DNA from: Mercurialis annua
Lineage: Eukaryota > Streptophyta > Magnoliopsida > Malpighiales > Euphorbiaceae
Direction of reading: 5' to 3'
Assembly: GCF_937616625.2 (NCBI RefSeq)
Contig: NC_065570.1
Span: 35,967,665 to 36,031,664, forward strand
DNA length: 64,000 bases
Shown here one piece after another: positions 39,373 through 51,670 of the stretch; position 1 is the stretch's first letter, and each line of letters opens with the position of its first letter. The translations under genes were made by a program, and so were the position numbers. Below the pieces are notes generated by a model. The model made no database searches and was not told the DNA's origin. It saw only the letters and a program-made list of their open reading frames with translations.

Positions 39373-42356
39373 AACCTGCTTAGGTAATCGGAACAACGCG
39401 TTAAAGAGACTTGAGATGCGACATACTAATCATTTGTCAATTTTCCCGCACATTTTGCGTAATATAACCTAACCATGATTAGGTAATTGGAACGACGTGT
39501 TAGAGAGACTTGTAATGTGACATGAGCATGGTAATCTAAACGACGTGTTAAAGAGACTTGAGACATGCCATAACCTAACCATGCCTAGGTAATCGTAACA
39601 CCGCGTTAAAGAGACTTGTGACGGAACATACTAATCTAGTGACACTTTTAACGACTAACATAACAATGCTTAGGTAATCGGAACGACGCGTTAAATAGAC
39701 TTGAGACGCAACATACTAATCTATTGTCCCTTTTCACGCAGACTTTGCGTAATATAACCTAACCATGCTTATTTAATCAGAACGACGCGTTAGAGACAGT
39801 TGAAAAGACGCGTCAAAAAAACTTGAAATGCGCCATACTAATCTAGCGTCATTTTACGCACACTTTGCGTAATATAACCTAACTATGCTTAGGTTATCAG
39901 AACGACGTGTTAAAGTGACTTGAGACACACCATACTAATTTAGCGTCACTTTTTACTCACACTTTGCGTAATATAACCTAACCATTCTTAGGTAATCGGA
40001 ACGACGCGTTAAAGAGACTTGAGACGCGCCATACTAATTTAGCGTCACTTTTTACTCACACTTTGTGTAATATAACCTAACCATCATTAGGTAATCGGAA
40101 CGACGCGTTGAAGAGACTTGAGATGCAACATACTAACCTAGCATCACTATTCACGAACTCTTTGCGTAATATAACCTAACCATGCGTAGGTAATCGGAAC
40201 GACGCGTTAAAGAGACTTGAAACGCAACATACTAATCTATTTTCACTTTTCACGCACATTTTGCATAATATAACCTAACAATGCTTAGGTAATCGCAACG
40301 ACGGGATAGAGAGACATGTGACTCCACATAAGCATGGTAATCAAAACGACGGTTAAAGAGACTTCAGACACGACATACTAATCTATTGTCGCTTTTCACG
40401 CACACTTTGCGTAATATAACCTAACCATGCTTAGGTAATCGGAACGACACATTAAAGAAGCTTGAAACGCGACATACTAATCTAGCGTCACTTTTCACGC
40501 ACACTTTGGTAATATAACCCAACCATGCTTACGTAATCGGAACGACGCGTTAGATAGACTTGTGATGGGATATACTAATCTAGCGTCACTTTTCACGCAC
40601 ACTTGGCGTAATATAAGTCAACCATGCTTAGGTAATAAGAACGACGTGTTAGAGAGACTTGTGACGCGTCCTAAGCATGATAATTAAAACGACGCGTTAA
40701 ATAGACTTGAGACGCGCCATACTAATACCTAACCATGCTTAGGTAATTAGAACAACGCGTTAAAGAGACTTGAGACGCGGCATACTAATCATTTGTCAAT
40801 TTTCCTGCACATTTTGTGTAATATAACCTAACCATGCTTAGGTAATTGGAACGACGTGTTAGAGAGACTTGTAATGTGACATAAGCATGGTAATCTAAAC
40901 GACGCGTTAAAGAGACTTGAGACGTGCCATACTAATCTAACGTCACTTTTTACGCAAACTCAGCGTAATATAACCTAACCATGCGAAATCTAATCAATCA
41001 ATACCAACACCCTATGGTTCAAAATAAAAAATTAAACAAATGGAATTTCCATTTATATGAAAAAGACCAATTAATTCATTACGAAAAAAAAAATTATTTT
41101 GAGACAGACTCATTACCAAATAAAAAAAAGAATTTTAAAAAAAACTATAGATTCAATCTTTTATCATATAAAGCTATAAATAAGGGTTCATATATTTATG
41201 GATTACCATTACAAATAAATAATAGACAAAAGATTTTTTATAATTACAACACAGGTAATCGTAACACCGCGTTAAAGAGACTTTTGACGGGACATACTAA
41301 TCTAGTGACACTTTTAACGACTAACATAACAATGCTTAGGTAATCAGAACGACGCGTTAAATAGACTTGAGACGCAACATACTAAGCTATTGTCCCTTTT
41401 CACGCACACTTTGCGTAATATAACCTAACCATGCTTAGTTAATCAGAACGACGCGTTAGAGACACTTGAAAAGACGCGTTAAAAAAACTTGAAACGCGCC
41501 ATACTAATCTAGCGTCATTTTTACGCACACTTTGCGTAATATAACCTAACTATTCTTAGGTTATCGGAACGACGCGTTAAAGTGACTTGAGACACACCAT
41601 ACTAATTTAGCGTCACTTTTTACTCACACTTTGCGTAATATTAGGTAATCGGAACAACGCGTTAAAGACACTTGAGATGCGACATACTAATTTAGCGTCA
41701 CTTTTTACTCACACTTTGCGTAATATAACCTAGCCATGCTTAGGTAATCAGAACGACACGTTAAAGAGACTGGAGACGCAACATACTAACCTAGCATCAC
41801 TATTCACGAACTCTTTGCGTTATAAAACTTAACCATGCGTAGGTAATCGGAACGACGCATTAAAGAGACTTGAAACGCAACATACTAATCTATTTTAACT
41901 TTTCACGCACACTTTGTATAATATAACCTAACCATGCTTAGGTAATCGGAACGACGCGATAGAGAGACATGTGACTCCACATAAGCTTGGTAATTAAAAC
42001 GACGCGTAAAAATCTATTGTCGCTTTTCATGCACACTTTCCTAATATAACCTAACCATGCTTAGGTAATCGGAATGACACATTAAAGAAGCTTGAAACGC
42101 GACATACTAATCTAGCGTCGCTTTTCACGCACACTTTGCGTAATATAACCCAACCATGCTTACGTAATCGGAACGACGCGTTAGATAGACTTGTGATGGG
42201 AAATACTAATTTAGCGTCACTTTTCACGCACACTTGGCGTAATATAAGTCAACCATGCTTATGTAATAAGAACGACGCGTTAGAGAGACTTGTGATGCGT
42301 CATAAGCATGATAATCGAAACGACACGTTAAAGAGACTTAAAACGCGCCATACTAA
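39373..42356 (-). repeat. 1.36-kb tandem pair in block B
   Basis: Copy 1 is about 39,373-40,731 and copy 2 about 40,732-42,356. The offset is 1,359 bp at the rare CATTTGTCAATTTTCC variant (39,431/40,790). It is 1,666 bp after the plastid insert (39,587/41,253) and 1,631 bp at a GTGATGGGA variant (40,561/42,192). The jump is explained by the 268-bp insert plus about 40 bp of satellite lost from copy 1. The copies share several uncommon variants in the same order, including CCGCGTTAAAGAG, TTAACGACTAACATAAC and TGGCGTAATATAAGTC. Confidence 0.85.
40985..41252 (+). pseudogene. ycf1: Plastid ycf1 (Tic214) fragment in nuclear satellite (NUPT)
   Basis: About 89 codons read through on the + strand without a stop. 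The product is lysine-, asparagine- and tyrosine-rich and the DNA is strongly AT-rich, unlike the satellite around it. I recognise it as Ycf1, a very large plastid-encoded protein linked to the inner-envelope import machinery. The clearest match is the run [11 protein letters not shown] followed shortly by YNYNT, with [14 protein letters not shown] earlier, probably from the C-terminal third. It is a fragment of a gene that is normally thousands of bases long, and lacks its own start and end. Upstream satellite supplies an ATG and downstream satellite extends the frame by about 30 meaningless codons. It is taken as non-functional. The joins are AACCATGC/GAAATC on the left and AACAC/AGGTAATC on the right, with a few bases of the satellite dyad lost. 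Confidence 0.87.
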
Positions 42357-44709
42357 TCTAGCGTCACTTTTTACGCAGACTTTGCGTAATATAACCTAAC
42401 CATGCTTAGGCTATCGAAACGACGCGTTAAAGAGACTTGAAACGCGACATACTAATGTAGCGTCTCTTTTCACGCAAACTTTGCGTCATATAACCTAACC
42501 ATGCTTAGGAAATCGGAACGACGTGTTAAAAAGACTTGAAATGAGACATACCAATCTAGCGTCACTTTTCACGCACACTTTACGTAATATAACCTGAACA
42601 TGCTTAGGTAATCGGAATACGCATTAAAGAGACTTGAGACGCGACATACTAATCTAGCATCACTTTTCACGCACAGTTTGCGTCAAATAACCTAACCATG
42701 CCTAGGTAATCGGAACGACGCGTCAAAGAGACTTGAGATGCGACATACTAATTGATTGTCACTTTTCACGCACACTTTGTGTAATATAACCTAACCATGC
42801 TTAGGTAATCAGAACGACGCGTTAGAGACACTTGTGACGCGACATAAGCAAAGTAATCGAAACGACGGGTTAAAGACACTTGAAACGCGCCATACTAATC
42901 TAGCGTCACTTTTTACGCACGCTTTGCGAATATAACCAAACCATGCTTAGGTAATCGGAACGACGTGTTAAAGAGACTTGAGACGCGACATACTAATCTA
43001 GCCGTCATTTTTCACGCACACTTTGCGTAATACAACCTAACCATGATTAGGTAATCGGAACGACGCTTTAAAGAGACTTGAGACATGACATACCAATCCA
43101 GCGTCACTTTTCATGCACACTTTGCGTAAAATAACCTAACCATGCTTAGGTAAGACACGTTAAAGAGACTTGCGACGCGACATACTAATTTATTGTCCCT
43201 TTTCACGCACACTATGTGTAGTATAACCTAACCATGCTTTGGTAATCGGATTGACGAGTTAAAGAGACTTGAAACGCGACATACTAATCTAGTGTCACTT
43301 GTCACACACACTTTGCGTAATATAACTAAACCATGCTTAGGTAATCGGAACGCTGAGTTAAAGAGACTTCAGACTCGACATACTAATCTAGCGTTACTTT
43401 TCACGCACACTACCTAACCATGCTTAGGTAATCGGAACGACGCATTAAAGAGACTTGAAACGCGACACACTATTCTAGCGTCACTATTCACGCACACTTT
43501 GCTTAGTATAACGACGCGTTTTTAGAGACTTCAGACGCGACATACTAATCTAGCGTCACTTTTCACGCCCACTTTGTGTAATAATCAAACCATGCTTAGG
43601 TAATCGTAACACTCATTTTTAGAGACTTCAGACGGGACAATAACCTAACCATGTTTAGGTAATAACCTAACCATGTTTAGGTAATCGGAACAATGCGTTA
43701 AAGAGACTTAAGACGTGACATACTAATCTAGCGTCACTTTTCACGCACACTTTGCGTAATATAACGTAACCATGCTTAGGTAATTGGAATGACGCATTAA
43801 AGAGACTTAGGACGCGCCATACTAATCAAACGTCACTTTTCGAGCACAATTTGCATAATACAATCTAACCATGCTTACGTAATCGGAACGACGCGTTAAA
43901 GAGACTTGAGATGAGACAAACAAATGTAGCGTCACTTTTCACGCATACTTTGCGTAATATAACCTAACCATGCTTAGTTAATAGAAACAACGCGTTAAAG
44001 AGACTTGAGTCGCGACATACTAATTTAGCGTCACTTTTTACGCACACTTTGCGTAATCTAACCTAACCATGCTTAGGTAATCGGAAGGACACGTTAAAGA
44101 GACTTGAGAGGCGACATACTAATCTACCGCCACGATACACTCACTCTTTGAGTAATACAACCTAACCATGCTTAGGTAATCGAAACGACGCGTTAGATAG
44201 ACTTGTGATGCGACATAAGAATGGTAATTGATACGACACGTTAAAGAGACTTGAGACGCGACATATTAATCACTTTTCACGCACACTCTGCGTAATATAA
44301 GCTAACCATGCTTAGATAATAAGAACGACGCATTAAAGAGAGTTGAGACGCCACATACTAATCTAGCGTCACTTTTCACGCACACTCTGCATAATAGAAC
44401 CAAACCATACTTAGGTAATCGGAACGATGCGTTAGAGAGACTTGCGATGCAACATACTAATCTACCGTCACTTTTCACGCACACTTAGCAAAATATAACC
44501 TAATCGTGCTTAGGTAATCAGAACGGGGCGTTCGAGAGACTTGTGATGCGACATACTAATCTAGCGTCACTATTCACGCACTCTTTGCGTAATATAACTT
44601 AATGATGCATAGGTAATCGCAACGACGCGATAGAGACGTTTGAGACGCGACATACTAATCTAGCGTCGCTTTTCACGCACACTTTGCGTAATATAACCTA
44701 GCCATGCTT
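42357..44709 (-). repeat. Diverged monomers of block B
   Basis: These are full, half and shortened monomers in - orientation with no strong tandem copy visible. A 22-bp tandem duplication of the dyad region sits at 43,640-43,683. The segment ends in TAGCCATGCTT at the second orientation switch. Nothing else was seen. Confidence 0.86.
43640..43683 (-). repeat. 22-bp tandem duplication of the dyad
   Basis: The 22-bp unit that begins ATAACC and contains CCATGTTTAGG is present twice without spacer (43,640-43,661 and 43,662-43,683). The copies are identical. The shortened GACGGGACA monomer just before it is also incomplete, so this looks like slippage or fold-back synthesis at the near-palindrome. 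Confidence 0.9.
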
Positions 44710-44714
44710 CTGAT
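44705..44714. other. Orientation switch 2 (- to +)
   Basis: The - monomer stops within the dyad at CCATGCTT and continues directly as CTGATTATCTAAGC in + orientation. At most one or two bases are shared across the join, and there is no filler. Confidence 0.92.
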
Positions 44715-47700
44715 TATCTAAGCATAGTTAGGTTATATTACGCAAAGTGTGCGTGAAAAGAGACGCTAGATTAGTATGTTGCGTCTTAAGTCTCTTTAGG
44801 CAATGTTTCGATTACCTAAGCATGATGAGGTTATTTTACGCAAAGTGTGCGTGAAAAATGACGCTAGATTAGTATGTCGTGTCTCAATTCTCTTTTACGT
44901 GTCGTTCCGATTACCTATGGTCAGGTTATTTTACGCAAAGTGTGCCTGAAAAGTGACGCTAGATTAGTATGTCGCGTCTCAAGTCACTTTAACTCGTCGT
45001 TCTGATTACCATACTTATGTCGCGTCACAAGTCTCTTTAACGCGTCGTTCTGATTACCTAAGCATAGTTAGGTTACATTACGCAAAGTGTGCTTGAAAAT
45101 TAGACGCTAAATTAGTATTTCGCGTCTTAAGTCTCTTTAACACGTTGTTCCGATTATCTAAGCATGATTAGGTTATTTTACTCAAAGTGTGCGTGAAAAG
45201 TGACGCTAGATTAGTATGTCACGTCTCAATTCTCTTTAGCGTGTGGTTCCGATTACCTAAGCATGGTCAGGTTATATTACGTAAAGTTTGCCTGACAAGT
45301 GATGCTAGATTAGCATGTCGCGTCTCAAGTCACTTTAACTCGTCGTTTGGATTACCATGCTTATGTTGCGTCACAAGTCTCTCTGACGCGTCGTTTCGAT
45401 TACCTAAGAATGGTTAGGTCATATTACGCAAGTGTGCGTGAAAAATGACAATAGATTAGTATGTCTCGTCTCACGTCTATTTAACGCGTCGTTCCGATTA
45501 CCTAATCATGGTTAGGTTATATTACGCAAAGTGTGCGTGAAACGTTACGCTAGATAAGTATGTCGTGTCTCAATTCTCTTTAACGTGTTGTTCTGATTAC
45601 CTAAGCATGGTTAGGTCATATTACGCAAAGTGTGCGTGAAAAGTAACAATAAATTAGTATGTCGCGTCACACGTCTATTTAACGCGCCGTTCCGATAACC
45701 TAAGGAAGGTTAGGTTATATTACGCAAAGTGTGCGTGAAGCGTTACGCTAAATAAGTATGTCGCGACTCAGTTTTCTTTAACGCGTTGTTCTGATTACCT
45801 AAGCATGGTTAGGTTATATTACGCAAACTGTGCATGAAAAGTAACAATAAATCAGTATGTCGCGTCACACTTCAATTTAACGCGTCGTTCCGATTACCTA
45901 AGCATGGTTAGGTTATATTACGCAAAGTGTGCGTGGAAAGTGACGCTAGATTAATATGTCGCGTCTTAATTCTCTTCAACGCGTTGTACCGATTAGCTAA
46001 GCATGGTTAGGTTAGGTTATACAGAGTGTCGTAAAAAGTGACGCTAGATTAGTATGTCACGTCTGAAGTCTCTTTAACGCGTCTTTCCGATTACCTAATC
46101 ATGGTTAGGTTTGTATTACGCAAAGTGTGCGTGAAAAGGGACGCTAGATTAGTATGGCGCGTCTCAAGTCTCTTTAACGCGTGTTCCGGTTACCTAAGCA
46201 TTGTTAGGTTATATTACGCAAAGTGTGCATGAAAAGTGACGCTAGATTAGTATGTAGTGTCTCCACTCTCTTTCATGCGTTGTTCCAATTACCTAAGCAT
46301 GGTTAGGTTATATTACGCAAAGTGTGCGTGAAAAGTGACAATAGATCACTATGTCGCATCTCAAGTCTCTTTAACGCGTCGTTCCGATTACCTAAGCGTG
46401 GTTAAGTTATATTACGCAATGTGTGCGTGAAAACTGTTGCTAGGTTAGAATGTCGCGTCTCAAGTCTCTTTTACGCGTTTCCGATTACCTAAGCATGGTT
46501 AGGTTATATTACGCAAACTGTGCGTGAAAAGTGATGCTAGATTAGTATGTCGCGTCTCAAGTGTCTTTAACGCGTCGTTCCGATTACCTAAGCATGGTTA
46601 GGTTATATTAAGCAAAGCGTGCGTAAAAAGTGACGCTAGATTAGGATTGCGCGTGTCAAGTCTCTTTAATGCGTCGTTTCGATTATCATGCTTATGTCGC
46701 GTCACAAGTGTCTCTAATGCGTCGTTCTGATTACCTAAGCATGGTTAGGTTATATTACGCAAAGTGTGCTTGAAAAGTGAAAATAGATTAGTATGTCGCA
46801 TCTCAAGTCTCTTTAACGCGTCATTCCGATTACCTAAGCATGGTTAGGTTATTATACACAAAGTGTGTGTGAAAAGTGACGCTAGGTTTGTATGTCGCGT
46901 CTCAAGTCCATTTAACTCGTGTTCTGATTATCTAAGCATGTTTAGGTTATACTACGCGAAGTGTGCGTGAAAAGTGACGCTAGATTTGTATGTCACGTCT
47001 CAAGTCTGTTTAACGCGTCGTTCCCATTACCAAAGCATGGTTATGTTATATTATGCCAAGTGCGCGTTAAGTCGCTAGATTAGTATTTCGCGTCACAAGT
47101 ATCCTTAACGCGGTATTACGATTACCTAAGCATGGTTAAATTATATTACGCAAAGTGTGCTTAAAAAGTGACTTTAGATTAGTATGGCGTTTCTCAAGTC
47201 TCTTTAACGTATTGTTTCGATTACCATGCTTATGTCACTTTACAAGTCTCTCTAACACGTCGTTCCAATTACCAAAGCATGGTTAGGTTGTATTACGCAA
47301 AGTGTGCGTGAAAAGTGACAATAGATTAGTATGTCAGGTTGCAAGTGTCTTTAACATGCCGTTCCGATTACCTATGCATGGTTAGGTTATTTTACGCAAA
47401 GTGTGCATGAAAAGTGACGCTAGATTAGTATGTCACGTCTCAAGTCTCTTTAACGCGTCGTTCCCATTACAAAAGCATGGTTAGGTTATATTACGCAATG
47501 TGCGCGTGAAAACATTTGTTAGATTAGTATTTCGTGTCTTAATTCTCTTTAATGTATCGTTTCGATTACCATGCTTATGTTGCTTTACAAGTCTCTCTAA
47601 CACGTCGTTCCAATTACCAAAGCATGGTTAGGTTATATTATGCAAAGTTGCGTGAAAAGTGACAATAGATTAGTATGTAGCGTTGCAAGTGTCTTTAACG

Positions 47701-49415
47701 TGCCGTTCCGATTACCTAAGCATGGTTAGGTTATTTTACGCGAAGTCTGCGTGAAAAGGGACGCTAGATTAGTATGTCGCATCTCAACTCTCTTTAACGC
47801 GTCGTTCCGATTACCTAAGCATGGTTAGGTTATGTTACGCAATAAGTCTCTTTATCACGTTGTTCCGATTTCCTAATCTTGATTAGGTTGTATTACGCAA
47901 AGTGTGCGTGAAAAGTGACGCTAGATTAGTATGGCGTGTTTCAAGTCGCTTTAACGCGTCGTTTCGATTACTGTTCTTATGTCGCGTTAGAAGTGTCTCT
48001 AACGCGTAGTTCTGATTACCTAAGCATGGTTAGTTTATATTAGGCAAAGTGTGCGTGAAAAGTGACAATAAATTAGCTTGTCGTGTCTCAAGTCTCTTTA
48101 ACGCGTCGTTCCGATTACCTATGCATGGTTAGGTTATTTTATGCGAGATTAGTATGTCGTGTCTCGAGTCTTTTTAATGCGTATTCCAACTACCTAAGCA
48201 TGAATAGGTTATATTACGTAAAGAGTGCGTGAAAAGTGAAACTAGATTAGTATGTCCCGTCTCAAGTCTCTTTAACGCGTTGTTCCGATTACCTAAGCAT
48301 GGTTACGTTATATTACTCAAAGTGTGCGTGAAAACTGGCGCTAGATTAATATGTCGTTACTCAAGTCTCTTTAACGCGTCGTTTCGATTTCCTAAAAATG
48401 GTTAGGTTATATTACGCAAAGCGTGCGTAAAAAGTGACGCTAGATTAGTATTGCGCGTTTCAAGTCTCTTTAATGCGTCGTTTCGATTACCATGCTTATG
48501 TCGCGTAACAGTGTCTCTTTAATGCGTCGTTTCGATTACCATGCTTATGTCGCGTCACAAGTGTCTCTAATGCGTCATTCTGATTACCTAAGCATGGTTA
48601 GGTTATATTACGCAAAGTGTGCGTGAAAAGTGAAAATAGATTAGTATGTCGCATCTCATGTCTCTTTTACGCGTCATTCCGATTACCTAAGCATGGTTAG
48701 GTTATTTTACACAAAGTGTGCGCAAAAAGTGACGCTAGATTTGTATATCGCGTCTCAAGTCCCTTTATCTAAGCATGGTTAGATTATATTACGCAAAGTG
48801 TGCGTGAAAAGTGACGCTACATTAGTATGTCACGTCTCAAGTCTCTTTAACGCGTCGTTCCCATGACCAAAGCATGGTTATGTTAAAACTGTTGCTGATT
48901 AGTATGTCGCGTCACAAGTCTTCTTAACACGTTGTTACGATTACATAAGCATGGTTAAGTAATATTACGCAAAGTGTGTGTAAAAAGTGACGTTAGATTA
49001 GTATGGCGCATCTCAAGTCTCTTTAACGTATCGTTTCGATTACCATACTTATGTCACGTTACAAGTCTCTCTAACACATCGTTCCGATTACAAAAACATT
49101 GTTAGGTTATATTACGCAAAGTGTGCGTGAAAAGTGACAATAGATTAGTATGTCGTGTCTCAATTCTCTGTAACGCGTCGTTTCGATTAACTAAGCATGT
49201 TTAGATTATATTAAGCAAAGTGTGCGTGAAAAGTGACGCTAGATTAGTTCGTCATGTCTCAAGTCTCTTTAACGCGTTTTTCCGATTACCAAAGCATGGT
49301 TATGTAATATTATGCCAAGTGCGCGTTAAGAGTGTCGCTAGATTAGTATGTCGAATCACAAGTCTCCTTAACATGTTGTTACGATTACCTAAGCATGGTT
49401 AAGTTATATTACGCC
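44710..49415 (+). repeat. Satellite block C, + orientation, copy of 6.4-12.7 kb type sequence
   Basis: Block C starts with the same variant monomers as 6,371 onward and stays collinear with it. Offsets are 38,339 bp at the start and 38,265 bp at 6,922/45,187. It has only one copy of the 2.25-kb higher-order unit that is double at 8,160-12,640. It keeps about 0.6-0.7 kb near 46,780-47,350 that is missing there but present around 22,690-23,270. Its last part (about 47,400-49,400) is the reverse complement, in order, of the repeat that makes up block D. It contains only satellite. Confidence 0.87.
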
Positions 49416-49416
49416 A
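49411..49416. other. Orientation switch 3 (+ to -)
   Basis: The + monomer reads through TTATATTACGC and the - monomer continues as CCATATTAATCTAGCG. The bases CGCCA fit both sides, because + monomers often have ACGCCAAG and - monomers have GCGCCATACT. The join thus shows short microhomology and cannot be placed more precisely. Confidence 0.9.
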
Positions 49417-50939
49417 TATTAATCTAGCGTCACTTTTTACGCACGCTTTGCGTAATATAATCTAACCATGCTTAGGTAATCGGAACGACGCGTCAAAGCG
49501 ACTTAAGACGCGATATACTAATCTAGCGTCACTTTTCACGCACAGTTTGCGTAATATAACCTAACCATGCTTAGGTAATCGGAACGAAGCATTAAAGAGA
49601 ATTGAGACACGACATACTAACCTAGCAACAGTGTTCAAGCACACATTGCGTAATATAACCTAACCATGCTTAGGTAATCGGAACGACGCTTTAAAGAGAC
49701 TTGGGACAAGACATACTAATCTATTTTCACATTTCACGCACACTTTGTGTAATATAACCTAACCATGCTTAGGTAATCGGAACGACGCGTTAGAGAGACT
49801 TGTGACGCGACATAAGCATGGTAATCGAAACGACGCACTACAGAGATTTGAGACACGACATACAAATCTATTGTCGCTTTTCACGCACAATTTGCGTAAT
49901 ATAACCTAACCATGTTAGGTAATCGGAACGAAACATTAGAGAGACTTGAGATGCGACATACTAATCTAGCGTCACTTTTCACGCACAGTTTGCTTAATAT
50001 AACCTAACCATGCTTAGGTAATTGGAACGACGCGTTAGAGAGACTTGTGACACGACATACTAATCTAGCGTCACTTTTCACGCACACTTTACGTTAACTA
50101 AAACATGCTTAGGTAATCGGAACGACGCGTTAGAGAGACTTGTGAGACGACATAAGCATGGTAATCGAAACGACGCGTTAAAGAGACTTGAGAAGCACCA
50201 TACCAATCTAGCGTCACTTTTTACACAGACTTTGCGTAATATAATCTAACCATGCTTAGGAAATCAGAACGAGGCGTTAAAGATACTTTAGACGCGACAT
50301 ACTAATCTAGTTTCACTTTTCACGCACTCTTTACGTAATATAACCTATTCATGCTTACGTAATCGGAATACGCATTAAAAAGACTCGAGACGCGACATAC
50401 TAATCTAGCGTAACTTTTCACACACACTTTGCGTAAAATAACCTAACCATGCCTAGGTAATCGGAACAACGCGTTAAAGAGACTTGAGATGCGACATACT
50501 AATATATTGTCACTTTTCACGCACACTTTGCGTAATATAACCAAACCATGCTTAGGTAATCAGAACGACTCGTTAGAGACACTTGTAATGCGACATAAGC
50601 ACAGTAATTGAAATGACGCGTTAAAGAGACTTGAATCGCGCCATACTAATCTAGTGTCACATTTCACGCACACTTTGTGTAATACAACCTAATCAAGATT
50701 AGGTAAGCGGAACGACGCTTTAAAGAGACTTGAGACGCGGCATACTAACCTAGCAAATGTTTTCACGCACACATTGCGTAATATAACCAAACCATGCTTT
50801 AGTAATCGGAACGACGCGTTAAAGAGATTTGAGACGCGACATACTAATCTAGCGTCACTTTTCACTCACACTTCGCGTAAAATAACCTAACCATCCTTTG
50901 TAATCGGAACGGCACGTTAAAGAAACTTGCAACGCGACA
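49416..50939 (-). repeat. Leading monomers of block D
   Basis: About 49,530-50,270 matches 60,150-60,890 (and so 63,330 to the end), with shared variants GAAGCATTAAAGAGAATTGAG and GTGTTCAAGCACACATTG. The remainder is related to the 1,814-bp unit but diverged. Only satellite is present. Confidence 0.82.
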
Positions 50940-51670
50940 TACTAATGTATTGTCACTTTTCACGCACACTTTGCGTAATATAACCTAACCATGCTTTGGT
51001 AATCGGAACAACATGTTAGGGAGACTTGTAACGTGACATATGAATGGTAATCGAAACGACATACTAATCTAAAGTCACTTTTTACGCACACTTTGCGTAA
51101 TATTACTTAACCATGCTTAAGTAATTGTAACAACGTGTTAAGAAGACTTGTGACGCGACATACTAATCTAGCGACAATTTTAACATAACCATGCTTTGGT
51201 CATGGGAACGACGCGTTAAAGAGACTTGAGACGTGACATACTAATCTAGCGTCACTTTTCACGCACACTTTGCGTAATATAATCTAACCATGCTTAGATA
51301 AAGGGACTTGAGACGCGACATACAAATCTAGCGTCACTTTTTGCGCACACTTTGTGTAAAATAACCTAACCATGCTTAGGTAATCGGAATGACGCGTTAA
51401 AGAGACATGAGATGCGACATACTAATCTATTTTCACTTTTCACGCACACTTTGTGTAATATAACCTAACCATGCTTAGTTAATCAGAACGACGCTTTAGA
51501 AACACTTGTGACGCGACATAAGCATGGTAATCGAAACGACGCATTAAAGAGACACTTGTTACGCGACATAAGCATGGTAATCGAAACGACGCATTAAAGA
51601 GACTTGAAACGCGTAATACTAATCTAGCGTCACTTCTTACGCACGCTTTGCGTAATATAACCTAACCATA
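50940..51670 (-). repeat. 1,814-bp higher-order repeat, partial leading copy
   Basis: This matches the last part of the next unit at an offset of 1,814 bp (51,171/52,985). At informative sites it is of the B type described for 53,485: CATGCTTAGATAAAG, GAATGACGCGTT, GACGCTTTAG and TTACGCG. Confidence 0.85.

Larger units (their letters stand above)
38610..44709 (-). repeat. Satellite block B, - orientation
   Basis: The same 99-bp family is read in reverse complement, with boxes CCTAACCATGCTTAGG, TAATCGGAACGACGCGTT, AAGAGACTTGAGACGCGAC and ACGCACACTTTGCGT. Half units appear as GACATAAGCATGGTAATC. It contains a 1.36-kb tandem pair with a plastid DNA insert, then diverged monomers. No other foreign DNA was found. 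Confidence 0.95.

Noticed and set aside
40981..41343. 120-codon open frame over the plastid insert as a real gene
   Set aside because: Its start codon and last 30 or so codons are satellite, and the middle is an internal piece of ycf1 without its ends.
38605..49416. Palindromic fold-back amplicons at the strand switches
   Set aside because: The two sides of each switch are not reverse complements of each other at the join.
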